55,299 bases of DNA from Lentisphaeria bacterium. GTDB lineage: Bacteria; Verrucomicrobiota; Lentisphaeria; Victivallales; Victivallaceae. The stretch spans positions 1 through 55,299 of the forward strand of contig JABLYX010000028.1 of the NCBI GenBank assembly GCA_018265615.1, read 5' to 3'. A program made the translations under genes and the position numbers. This document shows positions 34,245 to 42,774 of the stretch, piece after piece; position 1 is the stretch's first letter; the number at the start of each line of letters is the position of its first letter. A model generated the notes under the pieces. It worked only from the letters and a program-made list of their open reading frames with translations, made no database searches and had not been told where the DNA came from.

Positions 34245-34348
34245 TTCTTAAGAGCTTATCAACTAAGAAAGAAATGTTATGACGCAGCGTCGAAATTTCA
34301 GCCGCGAAGTCAGAACATTTCGGCTTATTAGCTGATAAGCTCTAAGAA
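34245..34348. repeat. 104-bp near-palindromic element forming the rex leader
   Basis: The outer arms TTCTTAAGAGCTTATCA (34245-34261) and TGATAAGCTCTAAGAA (34333-34348) are inverted copies differing by one base. Inside, GAAATGTTATGAC (34271-34283) and GTCAGAACATTTC (34309-34321) pair with one mismatch, and the stretches between also largely match. The whole would fold as one long hairpin. It starts a few bases after the rex -10 box and ends just before the rex ribosome-binding site. It could be a small MITE-like element or a dedicated regulatory leader. Confidence 0.85.
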
Positions 34349-34350
34349 GA

Positions 34351-34378
34351 AAGATAACCGCTCCGGTCGGAATGTCAA
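34351..34378 (-). promoter_or_regulatory. Promoter of the rex-hydrogenase operon
   Basis: Reverse-strand TTGACA (34373-34378), 16-base spacer, TATCTT (34351-34356). Transcription would start at the edge of the palindromic leader. No classical Rex box (TTGTGAA-N4-TTCACAA) is visible. Confidence 0.65.
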
Positions 34379-34474
34379 GCCTCCGTACCGGCAAAAGGCC
34401 GGGTTTTTAACCACGGGGCCCGGCCCGCCTGCTCCTCCGGGGGACGTGGAGCGCAACCGGGAGATCTCATCCGC

Positions 34475-34522
34475 AAAAAGAAAAAGGCGGCGGCTTCCCG
34501 GTGAGAGGGGAAGCGCCGCTTT
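34475..34522 (-). terminator. Terminator of the alcohol dehydrogenase gene
   Basis: Reverse strand: arm from 34507-34522 (GAAAGCGGCGCTTCCCC) pairs with 34486-34499 (GGGAAGCCGCCGCC) with one interruption, then TTTTTCTTTTT. It sits 14 bases past the stop codon. The 34379-34474 stretch holds nothing else I can identify. Confidence 0.8.
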
Positions 34523-34535
34523 CGGATCCCACGCC

Positions 34536-35747
34536 TCAGACCAGAGGCAGGAACGAGTTCATGTAGATCGCCGCCACCGAGGTCGCGTTTGCATATCCCG
34601 GCGCCTGTTCGAGCAGCCCGGAGAGCGAGGGTTCGTGGATCGTCATGTCGACGAGCTTCTCGACATCTTCCCTGTGGAACCCGACGTCGCTGAGCTTCTG
34701 GGTTACGCCGCACTTGACGAGCCACGCCTGAACCGCCTTGCCCGCTTCGTGCGCCTCTTCCGGTTTTCCGGTAAGGTTCGGAGCCATCGGCTTCAGGAGA
34801 TCGGCCAGCACCATCGACTCCTGCGGATAGATCGCCTGCACCACGGCCGGAAGCAGGACCGCGAGCCCGAGGCCGTGCGACAGCTCCGGTTTAAGCGCGC
34901 TCAGCGGGTGTTCGAGCGCATGCGTGTAGTGCAGCAGCCCGTTGTCGAACGAAATGCCGCCCAGCATCGAAGCGTAGAGCAGGAAATAGCGGGCGTTGAG
35001 ATCCTTCGGGTCCTTGTCCGCATACGGCAGGTAGCGCACCACAAGCTCGATCACGTCGCGTCCGAGCATGACGGCGAACGGGTTCGTCGATTTGCTGGTC
35101 GCGGCTTCGATGACATGGTTGACCGCATCGATGCTGACGAAGCGGGTCTGCTCCGGGGAAAGCCCGGTCATCAGCGCCGGGTCGTCGATCGACCAGGTCG
35201 GGTAGATGCAGTCGAACGCGATCACCGGCTTCTGCTCGGTCTCCGGAATCGTGAGGACGGCGAATCGGTTGACCTCCGTGCCGGTTCCGTGCGTGAGGTT
35301 GATCGCGACGATCGGCGCGGCTTCGGCGGGGGTGAATCCCTGCGAGAAGAGCTCGCGCGCGGTTTTTCCCGGATGCTTCAGCAGGATCGCGGCACTCTTG
35401 CCGGTGTCGATCGGGCTGCCGCCGCCGATTGCGATGACGGCCTGCGCGTTCGCCGCGTGCCCGAGTGCGGCGGCTTCGTCCGCCTGCACGGTGGTCGGGT
35501 TCGGAGTCACCTTGTCGTAAAGGACATAGCTGATGTTCCGCTCCTTCAGGAGCCGCTCGACGACATCCCAGGCGCCGGTGCGTCTGTAGGAGCCGCGCCC
35601 GGCGACGACGAGCACGCTCGTGATATCGCGCGCGGCGAGCTGGTCGGCGATGTCCGCGAAATATTCGATTGCGCCGACGCCGAAATAGAGATTGGTCCTG
35701 GTCCGGATCTGCCGGACGCTGTAGATGTCAATACCGTTTTCCCACAT
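34536..35747 (-). CDS. Iron-containing alcohol dehydrogenase
   Basis: 403 residues, type III metal-dependent dehydrogenase reducing an aldehyde or ketone with NAD(P)H, cytosolic. GGGSPIDTGKSAA is the nucleotide-binding loop; the metal ligands are Asp and His of SIDAVNHVIEA, then the His of THALEHPLSA and SHGLGLAVLLPAV. LTHGTGTEVNRF is another family block. The substrate is not deducible; ethanol formation or a butanol-type reaction is likely in a fermenter. Single gene with its own terminator. Neighbouring rex suggests, without proof, that it is Rex-controlled. Confidence 0.93.
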   Translation of the reverse strand: MWENGIDIYSVRQIRTRTNLYFGVGAIEYFADIADQLAARDITSVLVVAGRGSYRRTGAWDVVERLLKERNISYVLYDKVTPNPTTVQADEAAALGHAANAQAVIAIGGGSPIDTGKSAAILLKHPGKTARELFSQGFTPAEAAPIVAINLTHGTGTEVNRFAVLTIPETEQKPVIAFDCIYPTWSIDDPALMTGLSPEQTRFVSIDAVNHVIEAATSKSTNPFAVMLGRDVIELVVRYLPYADKDPKDLNARYFLLYASMLGGISFDNGLLHYTHALEHPLSALKPELSHGLGLAVLLPAVVQAIYPQESMVLADLLKPMAPNLTGKPEEAHEAGKAVQAWLVKCGVTQKLSDVGFHREDVEKLVDMTIHEPSLSGLLEQAPGYANATSVAAIYMNSFLPLV

Positions 35748-35845
35748 GATGCACCTCCTCTTTGATCAGTTTGGATCCCCCTGCTAATGTAGCACCGCTG
35801 CCGGAAATGTCAAATGGATGCCCGGCGGGAACGGAAGCCTGGAAA

Positions 35846-38800
35846 TCAGCGCTCCTCCGGCAGCGTCTTCTCCTTCTTTTTGAACATCGACTCCGCCACG
35901 GAGTAGACCGCCGGGATGAAGAAGAGCGTGATGAAAGTCGAGCTGGAAAGCCCCCCGATCACCGCCCGCGCCATCGGCGCCTGCGTTTCGCCGCCGTCGC
36001 CCCAGCCGAGCGCGAGCGGAAAGAGCCCGAGCACGGTCGTCAGCGTGGTCATGAGGATCGGGCGCAGCCGCCGCGTCCCGGCTTCGCGGATCGCCTTGTC
36101 GAGCGGCATCCCCTCGCGGCGCAGCAGGTTCGCGGTGTCGACGAGCAGGATCGCGTTGTTCACCACGATTCCCGCAAGCATGATGCAGCCGATGAACGAC
36201 TGCATGTTGAACGTCGTGTCGGTCAGGAACAGCGCGAGGATCACGCCGAAGCCCGCCAGCGGCACGGAGAACATGACCACGAGCGGGTCGCGCAGCGATT
36301 CGAACTGGCACGCCATGACCATGTAGACCAGCACGAGCGCGAGCACAAAGGCGAACATGAGCTCGCGGAACGACTCCTGCTGGTCCTCGTAGTCGCCCGA
36401 GAAGAGCAGCGAGAACGACGGCGGCATCGGGATCTGCGAGAGCTTCTCCTGGATGTCCGCGACGACCGAACCGAGGTCGCGGTTCAGGATGTTGCCGCCG
36501 ACCGTCAGCACACGCTCCTGGTTCTTGCGTTCGATGTTGACCGGGCCCATGACGCGGTCGTAGTCGATGAGGTTCCGCAGCACGATGAGCTGCCCCTTGT
36601 CGTTGCGCATCGAGAGGTCGAGGATCTGGTCGAGCGTCAGCAGGTCGGCGTCTTTGACTTTGACGAGGATCGTGTATTCGTCGCCGTCCTCGCGGAATTC
36701 TCCGGCTTCGGAGCCCGCGAGGATTGTCCGCAGCGCCTCCGCGATCTGCCTGACCGGCACGCCGAGGTCGTTCGCCTTGTCGCGGTCGATGTAGAGCCGG
36801 TCCTCCGGCACGCCGAGGTCGCGCGAGAGCTTCACGTCCGTGATGCCCTTGACCGACTGCATCGCTTCGCTGACCTGCGCTGCGAGCGCGGCCGCCACGT
36901 CGAAATCGAAGCCGCGGATCTCCACGGCGACTCCTTCGCCGGAGCCGGCGCCCATCATGCGCGAGAAGAGGCCCTGTCCGGCGCGGACGCGGAATACGGT
37001 CCCCGGCCACCCCTTGAAGCGGCGGTCGAGCTCTTCCGCGATCTGCTGGTCGGAACGTTCGCGCTGCGAGCGCGGCTTCAGGCGGATGTTGTAGTTCGCC
37101 TTATGGCCGCCCGACGCGCGCCAGCTTGAAGCGCCCGCGAAGGTGACCCAGCCGTTCATGTCGCCGCGGCAGACGTCGCGGATCACATCCTCGGTGGAGC
37201 GCACCATTTCGTTGACCACCTCCGGGCTCGTGCCGACCTCCATTTCGAGGAAGACGCGCACCTCGCCCTCGTCCGCCTTCGGCATGAGCTCGGTCCCGAT
37301 CAGAAAGACGAGCGGAACCACGGAGCTGACGAGCGCCACGAGCGCGAGAATGAAGCACCAGCGGAATTTCAGCACGACGTCGAGGGCGCGGCCGTAGATG
37401 CGTTCGAGCCGGCGCTGGAAGTATTCGGTCGAAGCGAGGATCCGTTTGACCGGCGACAGGTTCGGGTCGTCGACGCTGAAGCTCGAGCTCAGGCATTTCG
37501 CCGCCATCATCGGCACGAGCGTGATCGCCGTGAAGAGCGAGCAGGTCAGCGAGAAGGTCACGACGCTCGAGAACTGCTTGAACATCACGCCGGCCATCCC
37601 CTGCATGAAGAGCAGCGGCAGGAAGACCGCCAGCGTGGTCAGCGTGCTGGCCGTGATCGCGATCGCGACTTCACCCGTGCCCTTGATCGCGGCCTCGTCC
37701 GGTGCCATCCCGCCGTCCCGCAGCCGCGTGATGTTTTCGAGCACGACGATCGAGTTGTCCACGAGCATGCCGACGCCGAGCGCGAGCCCGCCGAGCGTCA
37801 TGATGTTCAGGTTGTAGCCGCAGAAGTAGACCAGCGCGAAGGTCGCGATGATCGACATGGGGATGCTGATGCCGATGACCACCGTGCTGCCGAAGTTGCG
37901 CAGGAAGAGGAAGAGCACGATGACCGCGAGCAACCCGCCCGTGACCGCCGAATCCGCCACGCCCGCGATGGAGTTCTCAATGTACTCCGCGGAGTTGATG
38001 ATCGGCATGAGCTTGAGCTGGGAGCCGAACTCGATGTTCAGCTTCTCCAGTTCCCTGATGACGTCGTTCGCGACGCTGACGGTGTTGGCGCCGGATTGCT
38101 TGTAGACCTGGACCATGATGCCGGTCTTGCCGTTCACCCGCACGAAACGGGTCACTTTCTTGTGCGTGTCGATCACCTCGGCGACGTCGCCGATGCGGAT
38201 CTTGTCGCCGTTCTTGCCGGTCGCGATGACGGTGTCGCGGATCTGTTCGACCGAGGTGAAGGTCCCGGGGGTGCGGACGCGGACCTCGATCCGGTCCTCG
38301 CGCAGGTTGCCCGCCGGAGTCGTGACGTTCGCGTTTTCGAGCACGGAGAGCACGTTCTCCAGCTGGGTGTCGAGCATGCGCGCCTTGTCGACGTCGAAAA
38401 GCACCTGGATCTCGCGTTCGAGCCCGCCGTTGATCTCGATCGAGGCGACGCCGTCGATGCGTTCGAGCCGGTACTGGATCTGGTCCTCGATGAGCTTGCG
38501 CGCGTCGAGCAGGTCGATGTCGGTCGCGACGCCGAGGCGCATGATCGGCGAGCTCGCGGAGTCGAATTTATAGAGGATAGGCTTGTCCGCGTCGTCCGGC
38601 AGCCGCGGTTCGACGCGGTCGAGCCGGTCGCGCACGTCGGAGACGGCCGCATCGAGGTTCGTCCCCCAGTTGAAAGAGACGGTCACGTTGCTCGAACCTT
38701 CGCCGGAGGTCGAGGTGATCTCCTTCACGCCGGAGACGGCGGAGAGCGCGGTTTCGATCTTTTTCGAGATCAGCTCCTCGACCTCTTCGGGGCTCGCATC

Positions 38801-38956
38801 CTCATAGGTCGTCACGATGGTTACGCCGGGGTAGGTGATATCCGGCATCAGGTCGACCGGCAGGTACGAGAGCGCGACGCCGCCGAGGATCAGCACGATG
38901 CAGCTGACCATCGAGATGAAGATCGGCCGCCTGACGCAGAATTCGGGGATGTTCAT
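35846..38956 (-). CDS. RND efflux pump, inner-membrane transporter
   Basis: 1036 residues, typical of HAE1/AcrB-type tripartite pumps driven by the proton gradient. It begins MNIPEFCVRRPIFISMVSCIVLILGG cut after the first helix, followed by the porter-domain blocks PDITYPGVTIVTTYEDASPEEVE. The TM4 motif reads GVGMLVDNSIVVLENI, keeping the proton-relay Asp. LPMPPSFSLLFSGDYEDQQES and the C-terminal helices complete two RND halves. Substrate, drugs or metabolites, unknown. The adaptor gene ends ten bases upstream, so the two are co-transcribed. No TolC-like outer-membrane gene lies nearby. Confidence 0.95.
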   Translation of the reverse strand: MNIPEFCVRRPIFISMVSCIVLILGGVALSYLPVDLMPDITYPGVTIVTTYEDASPEEVEELISKKIETALSAVSGVKEITSTSGEGSSNVTVSFNWGTNLDAAVSDVRDRLDRVEPRLPDDADKPILYKFDSASSPIMRLGVATDIDLLDARKLIEDQIQYRLERIDGVASIEINGGLEREIQVLFDVDKARMLDTQLENVLSVLENANVTTPAGNLREDRIEVRVRTPGTFTSVEQIRDTVIATGKNGDKIRIGDVAEVIDTHKKVTRFVRVNGKTGIMVQVYKQSGANTVSVANDVIRELEKLNIEFGSQLKLMPIINSAEYIENSIAGVADSAVTGGLLAVIVLFLFLRNFGSTVVIGISIPMSIIATFALVYFCGYNLNIMTLGGLALGVGMLVDNSIVVLENITRLRDGGMAPDEAAIKGTGEVAIAITASTLTTLAVFLPLLFMQGMAGVMFKQFSSVVTFSLTCSLFTAITLVPMMAAKCLSSSFSVDDPNLSPVKRILASTEYFQRRLERIYGRALDVVLKFRWCFILALVALVSSVVPLVFLIGTELMPKADEGEVRVFLEMEVGTSPEVVNEMVRSTEDVIRDVCRGDMNGWVTFAGASSWRASGGHKANYNIRLKPRSQRERSDQQIAEELDRRFKGWPGTVFRVRAGQGLFSRMMGAGSGEGVAVEIRGFDFDVAAALAAQVSEAMQSVKGITDVKLSRDLGVPEDRLYIDRDKANDLGVPVRQIAEALRTILAGSEAGEFREDGDEYTILVKVKDADLLTLDQILDLSMRNDKGQLIVLRNLIDYDRVMGPVNIERKNQERVLTVGGNILNRDLGSVVADIQEKLSQIPMPPSFSLLFSGDYEDQQESFRELMFAFVLALVLVYMVMACQFESLRDPLVVMFSVPLAGFGVILALFLTDTTFNMQSFIGCIMLAGIVVNNAILLVDTANLLRREGMPLDKAIREAGTRRLRPILMTTLTTVLGLFPLALGWGDGGETQAPMARAVIGGLSSSTFITLFFIPAVYSVAESMFKKKEKTLPEER

Positions 38957-38966
38957 ATGCGCGCCC

Positions 38967-40166
38967 TCACTCCTTTGCCGCGGTTGCGGCTTCGGCCGGC
39001 GCGAACTGCTTCGGCACGATGACCGGCACGCCGTCGGTCAGCAGGTGGTTGCCGAGCGTCGCGACGGGGCGCGTGATCGCGGGCGACGTGATTTCGATCC
39101 GGTTCCCGGCGGTGATCCCGAGCTCGACCGGGACGAAACGCGCGACCGCTTTGGCCGTGTCGATTTCGAAGACGCCCTGTCTGCCCTCGCGCTTAACGAT
39201 CGCATTGCGCGGCACGATGACCGCATTCTCCTTGGAGGCGAATTCAAGCTGGACGCGCACGAACATGCCGGGCTTGAGCTTCAGCCCGGGGTTCGGGATT
39301 TCAAGCTGAACCTCGGCCTGCCGGGTGCCGTCCTCGAGCAACTGGGCGATGCGGCCTACCTTGCCCTTGAACTTCACGCCGGAGTAGGCGTCGGTGGTCA
39401 GCACCGCCTCCTGTCCGGCTTTCACATACGGGTAATCGCGTTCGATCACATAGATGATTGCCTTGAGCGGGTCGAGCTCCGCCACGCTCAGGATCGCCTG
39501 GTTCTGCGAAAGCAGCGCCCCCTGGTCGACGTAGCGCGCGCCGACGAAGCGCGGCTTGGCGTCGCTCGGCCATTCGGCGGCGATCACACAGTCGGCGAAC
39601 TTCAGCTGGGCGTTGTCGAGAATCGCTTCGCGCCGCTTCACCTCGGCCGCCTGCATGTTGTAGGTGGCCTCCTGCGCGTGGAACGCGGTTTCGGCGGATT
39701 CGAGCAGCGCCTGTGTCGTCGCCTTCTTCTCGTCGAGCGCCTTGTAGCGTTCATACTCGCGGCGGCGCAGTTCCAGCATGACCTCGGCCTGCCGCATCTG
39801 CGCCTTGGCGACTTCAAGGTCGGCCGCGGCCTGATCGACACTCTGTTTATATTCGATGTCCTCGATTTTCGCAATTACGTCGCCGCCGGAAATTTTGTCG
39901 CCGACGTCGAAATGGATCGCTTCGAGCCTGCCGCCGACTTTCGGCGCGACTTCGAAGAGCGACCACGATCTCAGCGCCCCTGTGAAGATGCGGTGGTCCT
40001 GGATCGATGTGTGCTCCGGCATGACGGCCTCGACCGCGATTGCGGCAGGCCCCTTCGGTTTGGATTTCGCCTGTTCCTGCGATTTCTGCCATGCCCGGTA
40101 AGCGATTGCGGCGGCGAATCCGCCGATGAGGGAGAGGACCAGCAGCCAGATCAGTAATTTCTTCAT
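38967..40166 (-). CDS. RND efflux periplasmic adaptor (membrane fusion protein)
   Basis: 399 residues. The N-terminal anchor is MKKLLIWLLVLSLIGGFAAA. Then a split lipoyl/barrel-sandwich (RLEAIHFDVGDKISGGDVIAKIED), a long alpha-hairpin (VDQAAADLEVAKAQMRQAEVM to VKRREAILDNAQLKFADCVI) and beta-barrel domains (IVPRNAIVKREGRQGVFEID) follow, as in AcrA/HlyD-type adaptors. It bridges the RND transporter encoded ten bases downstream to an outer-membrane channel. The frame is open 54 codons upstream, but the ATG at 40166 gives the normal signal-anchor start. No strong ribosome-binding site is seen. Confidence 0.93.
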   Translation of the reverse strand: MKKLLIWLLVLSLIGGFAAAIAYRAWQKSQEQAKSKPKGPAAIAVEAVMPEHTSIQDHRIFTGALRSWSLFEVAPKVGGRLEAIHFDVGDKISGGDVIAKIEDIEYKQSVDQAAADLEVAKAQMRQAEVMLELRRREYERYKALDEKKATTQALLESAETAFHAQEATYNMQAAEVKRREAILDNAQLKFADCVIAAEWPSDAKPRFVGARYVDQGALLSQNQAILSVAELDPLKAIIYVIERDYPYVKAGQEAVLTTDAYSGVKFKGKVGRIAQLLEDGTRQAEVQLEIPNPGLKLKPGMFVRVQLEFASKENAVIVPRNAIVKREGRQGVFEIDTAKAVARFVPVELGITAGNRIEITSPAITRPVATLGNHLLTDGVPVIVPKQFAPAEAATAAKE

Positions 40167-40370
40167 TTTTCGTGCGGCGTCTTTCTTCGTATATGTCAAC
40201 AGTACAAGCCCATGTAACGGCAACAACGTAAACGGAAGCCAGATTATTGTGTCGCGCCGGCCGTTTGAAATGCATTTTTCCGAACTTTTACGGTAATTCC
40301 GGAACGGGCGGTTTTCAACTAATTTCATCTAAAAAAAACAAAACTCCTGTAAAAATCGCCGATGCGGGGT

Positions 40371-40376
40371 TATCTT
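40371..40376 (+). promoter_or_regulatory. Probable -10 box of the rRNA methyltransferase operon
   Basis: TATCTT within GGGGTTATCTTATAAAG, the same context as upstream of iorB and pfkA. The -35 position 17 bases earlier (TGTAAA) is poor. Starting transcription here rules out the upstream in-frame ATG at 40362. The rest of 40167-40421, between divergent genes, shows nothing else I can name. Confidence 0.45.
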
Positions 40377-40421
40377 ATAAAGATAACAATCATTTTTCAC
40401 CATATTCAGGAGATCACTATC

Positions 40422-41771
40422 GTGGCGGGCGAGTTGAACGCGAAGAAATTCAGATCACAGATGAAATCGTGCGGCAATGCGCTCCGCATCGTCCTTGAAG
40501 CGGTATTCGGGCAGGGGAAGCCGGCGGACCGGACGCTCTCCGGATTTTTCCGGGAGAACCGGCAGCTCGGTTCGCGCGACCGTCAGTTCATCAGCGAATC
40601 GGTCTATGCGCTGCTGCGCGGCTGGGGTGTCCTGCGCCGGTTCCTGCCGGAGGAGCGGCGCGGTGAACTCGAATCCGGGTCGATCCGGATCGGCCGGGTC
40701 GAGCTTGAAGCGCTGGTTTTCGCCGCGCTCTATCTGGATGGGTCGAACCTGCCGGCGGCGGACGCGCTTGCGAAGGAGCTCGGAATCCCGTGGCCGAAGC
40801 CGGATCCGGACGCGGCTTCGCCGTTCCTTGCGAAAGCGGATGCGCTCGCCGTGGTGTTCGGTGTTTCCGTCCGTTTTTCCGACCGCGACCTTGTGCCGGA
40901 ATGGGTGCTTTCCATGCTTCCGGCGGAGTTCCCGGCGGAACGGTTTCTCGCGGACCTGCGGCGGCGCCCGCCGATGTGGCTGCGGGCCCAGACGCCCGAG
41001 CTTGACCGGCTCGCGGCGGAGCTGCAGAACTGCGGCGCCGAGCTGCGGCGGCAGGAGCGGGTCCCGAACGCCTTTGCGGTCGTGCAGCCGAAAATCAATC
41101 TGTTTACGCTCGACTCGTTCCGGCGCGGGGAGTTCGAGGTGCAGGATCTCGCGAGCCAGTGCATCGGGCTTGTGGCCGCGCCGAAACCGGGTGAACGCTG
41201 GCTTGACGCGTGCGCCGGAGCGGGGGGCAAGACGCTGGAACTGGCGGATCTCATGAAGCGGAGCGGAACCGTGGTTGCGTGCGACGTGCGCAGCTATAAG
41301 CTCGATGATCTGCGCATCCGCGCGCGCCGCGCCGGTTTTCCGAATATCGTCGCACGGGAGTGGGACGGCAAGCCGTTCAAGGGCAAACAGGCCGGGCAGT
41401 ACGACGGCGTGCTCGTCGATGCGCCGTGCAGCTGCTCCGGCGTCTGGCGGCGGAATCCGGACGGGCGCTGGACGCTGAAGCCGGAGGACGTCGCCGAAGC
41501 GGCGGCGCTGCAATTGAAGATCCTCGAAGCGGCCTCTTTCGCGGTCCGGGCGGGCGGTGTGCTGGTCTACGCGACCTGCTCGCTGTTCCCGCAGGAGAAC
41601 GGCGAGGTCGTCGCGGCATTCCTGTCCGCGAACGCGGAGTTCCGGCTTGAGGAGTTCGCGCATCCGCTGACCGGGGAGCCGTGCGGCGGGATGCTTCAGC
41701 TCCACAGCTTTGACGGCGACTGCGACTCGATGTTCGTCGCGCGGCTGCGGCGGAGGGAGGAGAACGCATGA
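40422..41771 (+). CDS. rsmB: RsmB/NOL1-type RNA (cytosine-5)-methyltransferase
   Basis: 449 residues from the GTG at 40422, which has CAGGAGA ten bases upstream; the ATG at 40362 lies before the predicted promoter. The N-terminal NusB-like helical domain (NALRIVLEAVFGQGK; RDRQFISESVYALLRG) is typical of RsmB rather than RsmF. SAM-binding motif I is LDACAGAGGKTLELADLM. Motif IV is VDAPCSCSGVWRRNP (release Cys) and motif VI is YATCSLFPQENGEVV (nucleophile Cys). It likely makes m5C967-type methylation on 16S rRNA. The stop overlaps trmL (ATGA). Confidence 0.88.
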   Translation: MAGELNAKKFRSQMKSCGNALRIVLEAVFGQGKPADRTLSGFFRENRQLGSRDRQFISESVYALLRGWGVLRRFLPEERRGELESGSIRIGRVELEALVFAALYLDGSNLPAADALAKELGIPWPKPDPDAASPFLAKADALAVVFGVSVRFSDRDLVPEWVLSMLPAEFPAERFLADLRRRPPMWLRAQTPELDRLAAELQNCGAELRRQERVPNAFAVVQPKINLFTLDSFRRGEFEVQDLASQCIGLVAAPKPGERWLDACAGAGGKTLELADLMKRSGTVVACDVRSYKLDDLRIRARRAGFPNIVAREWDGKPFKGKQAGQYDGVLVDAPCSCSGVWRRNPDGRWTLKPEDVAEAAALQLKILEAASFAVRAGGVLVYATCSLFPQENGEVVAAFLSANAEFRLEEFAHPLTGEPCGGMLQLHSFDGDCDSMFVARLRRREENA

Positions 41772-42244
41772 AGCCGTTCAACATCGTCCTGTTTGCGCCT
41801 GAGATTCCGCAGAATACGGGGACGATCGGGCGGCTCTGCGTTTCGACCGACACGAAACTGCATTTGATTAAACCGCTCGGCTTTTCGCTCGACGAGAAGC
41901 ACCTGAAGCGGGCCGGCATGGATTACTGGCCGCACCTCGACCTCGCACTCTATGAGGATTGGGAGGAGTTCCTCGCGGCGAATCCCGATGCCGTCATGCA
42001 TTTCATCTCGACGAAGGGGAAGGTGAGCTACTGGGATATTCCTTATCCGGAGGGGTGTTATCTTGTGTTCGGCCGGGAATCGAGCGGCCTGCCGCCGGAG
42101 TTCTACGACCGCTACCGCGATCGCCTCGCGGTGATTCCGATGGAGGGAAAGTTCCATCGCAGCTTGAATCTTGCGAATGCGGCGAGTATTGTATTGTACG
42201 AGGCTTTGCGGCAGGCGAAAAACGCCGCATCGCCAACGAAATAA
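41768..42244 (+). CDS. trmL: tRNA (cytidine(34)-2'-O)-methyltransferase
   Basis: 158-residue SPOUT enzyme methylating the 2'-OH of the wobble base in tRNA-Leu isoacceptors. Signatures: NIVLFAPEIPQNTGTIGRLC at the start, LIKPLGFSLDEKHLKRAGMDYW, the knot-forming VFGRESSGLPPEF, and IPMEGKFHRSLNLANAASIV. The length is that of minimal TrmL. Translationally coupled to the upstream methyltransferase by ATGA. Confidence 0.95.
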   Translation: MKPFNIVLFAPEIPQNTGTIGRLCVSTDTKLHLIKPLGFSLDEKHLKRAGMDYWPHLDLALYEDWEEFLAANPDAVMHFISTKGKVSYWDIPYPEGCYLVFGRESSGLPPEFYDRYRDRLAVIPMEGKFHRSLNLANAASIVLYEALRQAKNAASPTK

Positions 42245-42254
42245 GGGGAGTTCC

Positions 42255-42542
42255 ATGAGCCGGGATATCGGAAATTACATCACCTGCGGCGTGCTGGCCG
42301 TATTGTTCACTTTGTTCCTGCCGTTTGTCCTGCTGCTGATCGTCGTGCTTGCGGTCGTGCAGCTGCTGACGGGGCGGAAGGTGATCCGGATGAACCGTTG
42401 GTACCAGCGCCAGGCGGAGCCGCCGCCGCCGGAAGAGGATCCGGAGCGCGAGGTGCGCGCGAGCGAAGCGATCATCGACGCGGAAGTCGTTGACCTTCCC
42501 GACGAGCCGCCGCCGGGCATCGAGAACAACGGCAGGCGATGA
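42255..42542 (+). CDS. Small single-helix membrane protein
   Basis: 95 residues from the ATG at 42255, with AAGGGGAG six to thirteen bases upstream. One hydrophobic segment (residues 9-40, ending VVQLLTG) is followed by an amphipathic basic stretch (RKVIRMNRWYQRQ) and a proline/glutamate-rich cytosolic tail. No family recognised. It is the last gene of the methyltransferase operon, before the hairpin at 42596. Confidence 0.7.
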   Translation: MSRDIGNYITCGVLAVLFTLFLPFVLLLIVVLAVVQLLTGRKVIRMNRWYQRQAEPPPPEEDPEREVRASEAIIDAEVVDLPDEPPPGIENNGRR

Positions 42543-42595
42543 ACGCGGCGGAGCCGCCGCCGACTGTTGATAAAGTCATTCATGTCTGAGAATCA

Positions 42596-42634
42596 ATGAA
42601 GCTCCTCGACCTTTGGGTCGAGGAGCTTCATTTT
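42596..42634 (+). terminator. Perfect 16-bp hairpin terminator
   Basis: ATGAAGCTCCTCGACC (42596-42611) and GGTCGAGGAGCTTCAT (42616-42631) pair without mismatch around TTTG and run into TTTT. It separates the converging methyltransferase and AraC units; the reverse-strand small gene stops inside the stem. Confidence 0.85.
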
Positions 42635-42774
42635 GCGCTTGTTCGAGTCTCTGTTGTTGCCATCGTCAGGCTGGATTCCGGGGACGCTTCAAGCAGGGTC
42701 CGGGTCATGCTGTCGAAATCCTCCCGCAGCTTTCCCGTGGAAAACAGCGGGATTGCAGCAGCAGATTCATTCAT
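42628..42774 (-). CDS. 48-residue protein translationally coupled to the AraC regulator
   Basis: Too short for usual gene finding. The ATG at 42774 overlaps the AraC stop codon (ATGA), and GGAGAAACACC lies directly before it. The product begins MNESAAAIPLFSTGKLRED and continues with a Ser/Thr/Glu-rich tail ending RTSAK. No signal peptide, helix or known motif. The stop lies within the terminator hairpin, so the gene exactly fills the gap between AraC and the end of the transcript. Function unknown; a modulator of the regulator is only a guess. Confidence 0.6.
   Translation of the reverse strand: MNESAAAIPLFSTGKLREDFDSMTRTLLEASPESSLTMATTETRTSAK

Noticed and set aside
34234..35845. Rex operators before rex or the alcohol dehydrogenase
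   Set aside because: No TTGTGAA-N4-TTCACAA-like palindrome is present; control by Rex remains only a contextual guess.
35784..37010. Long alternative frame within the RND pump gene
   Set aside because: Arg/Pro/Gly-rich product without domains, lying inside an unambiguous RND gene in another frame of the same strand.
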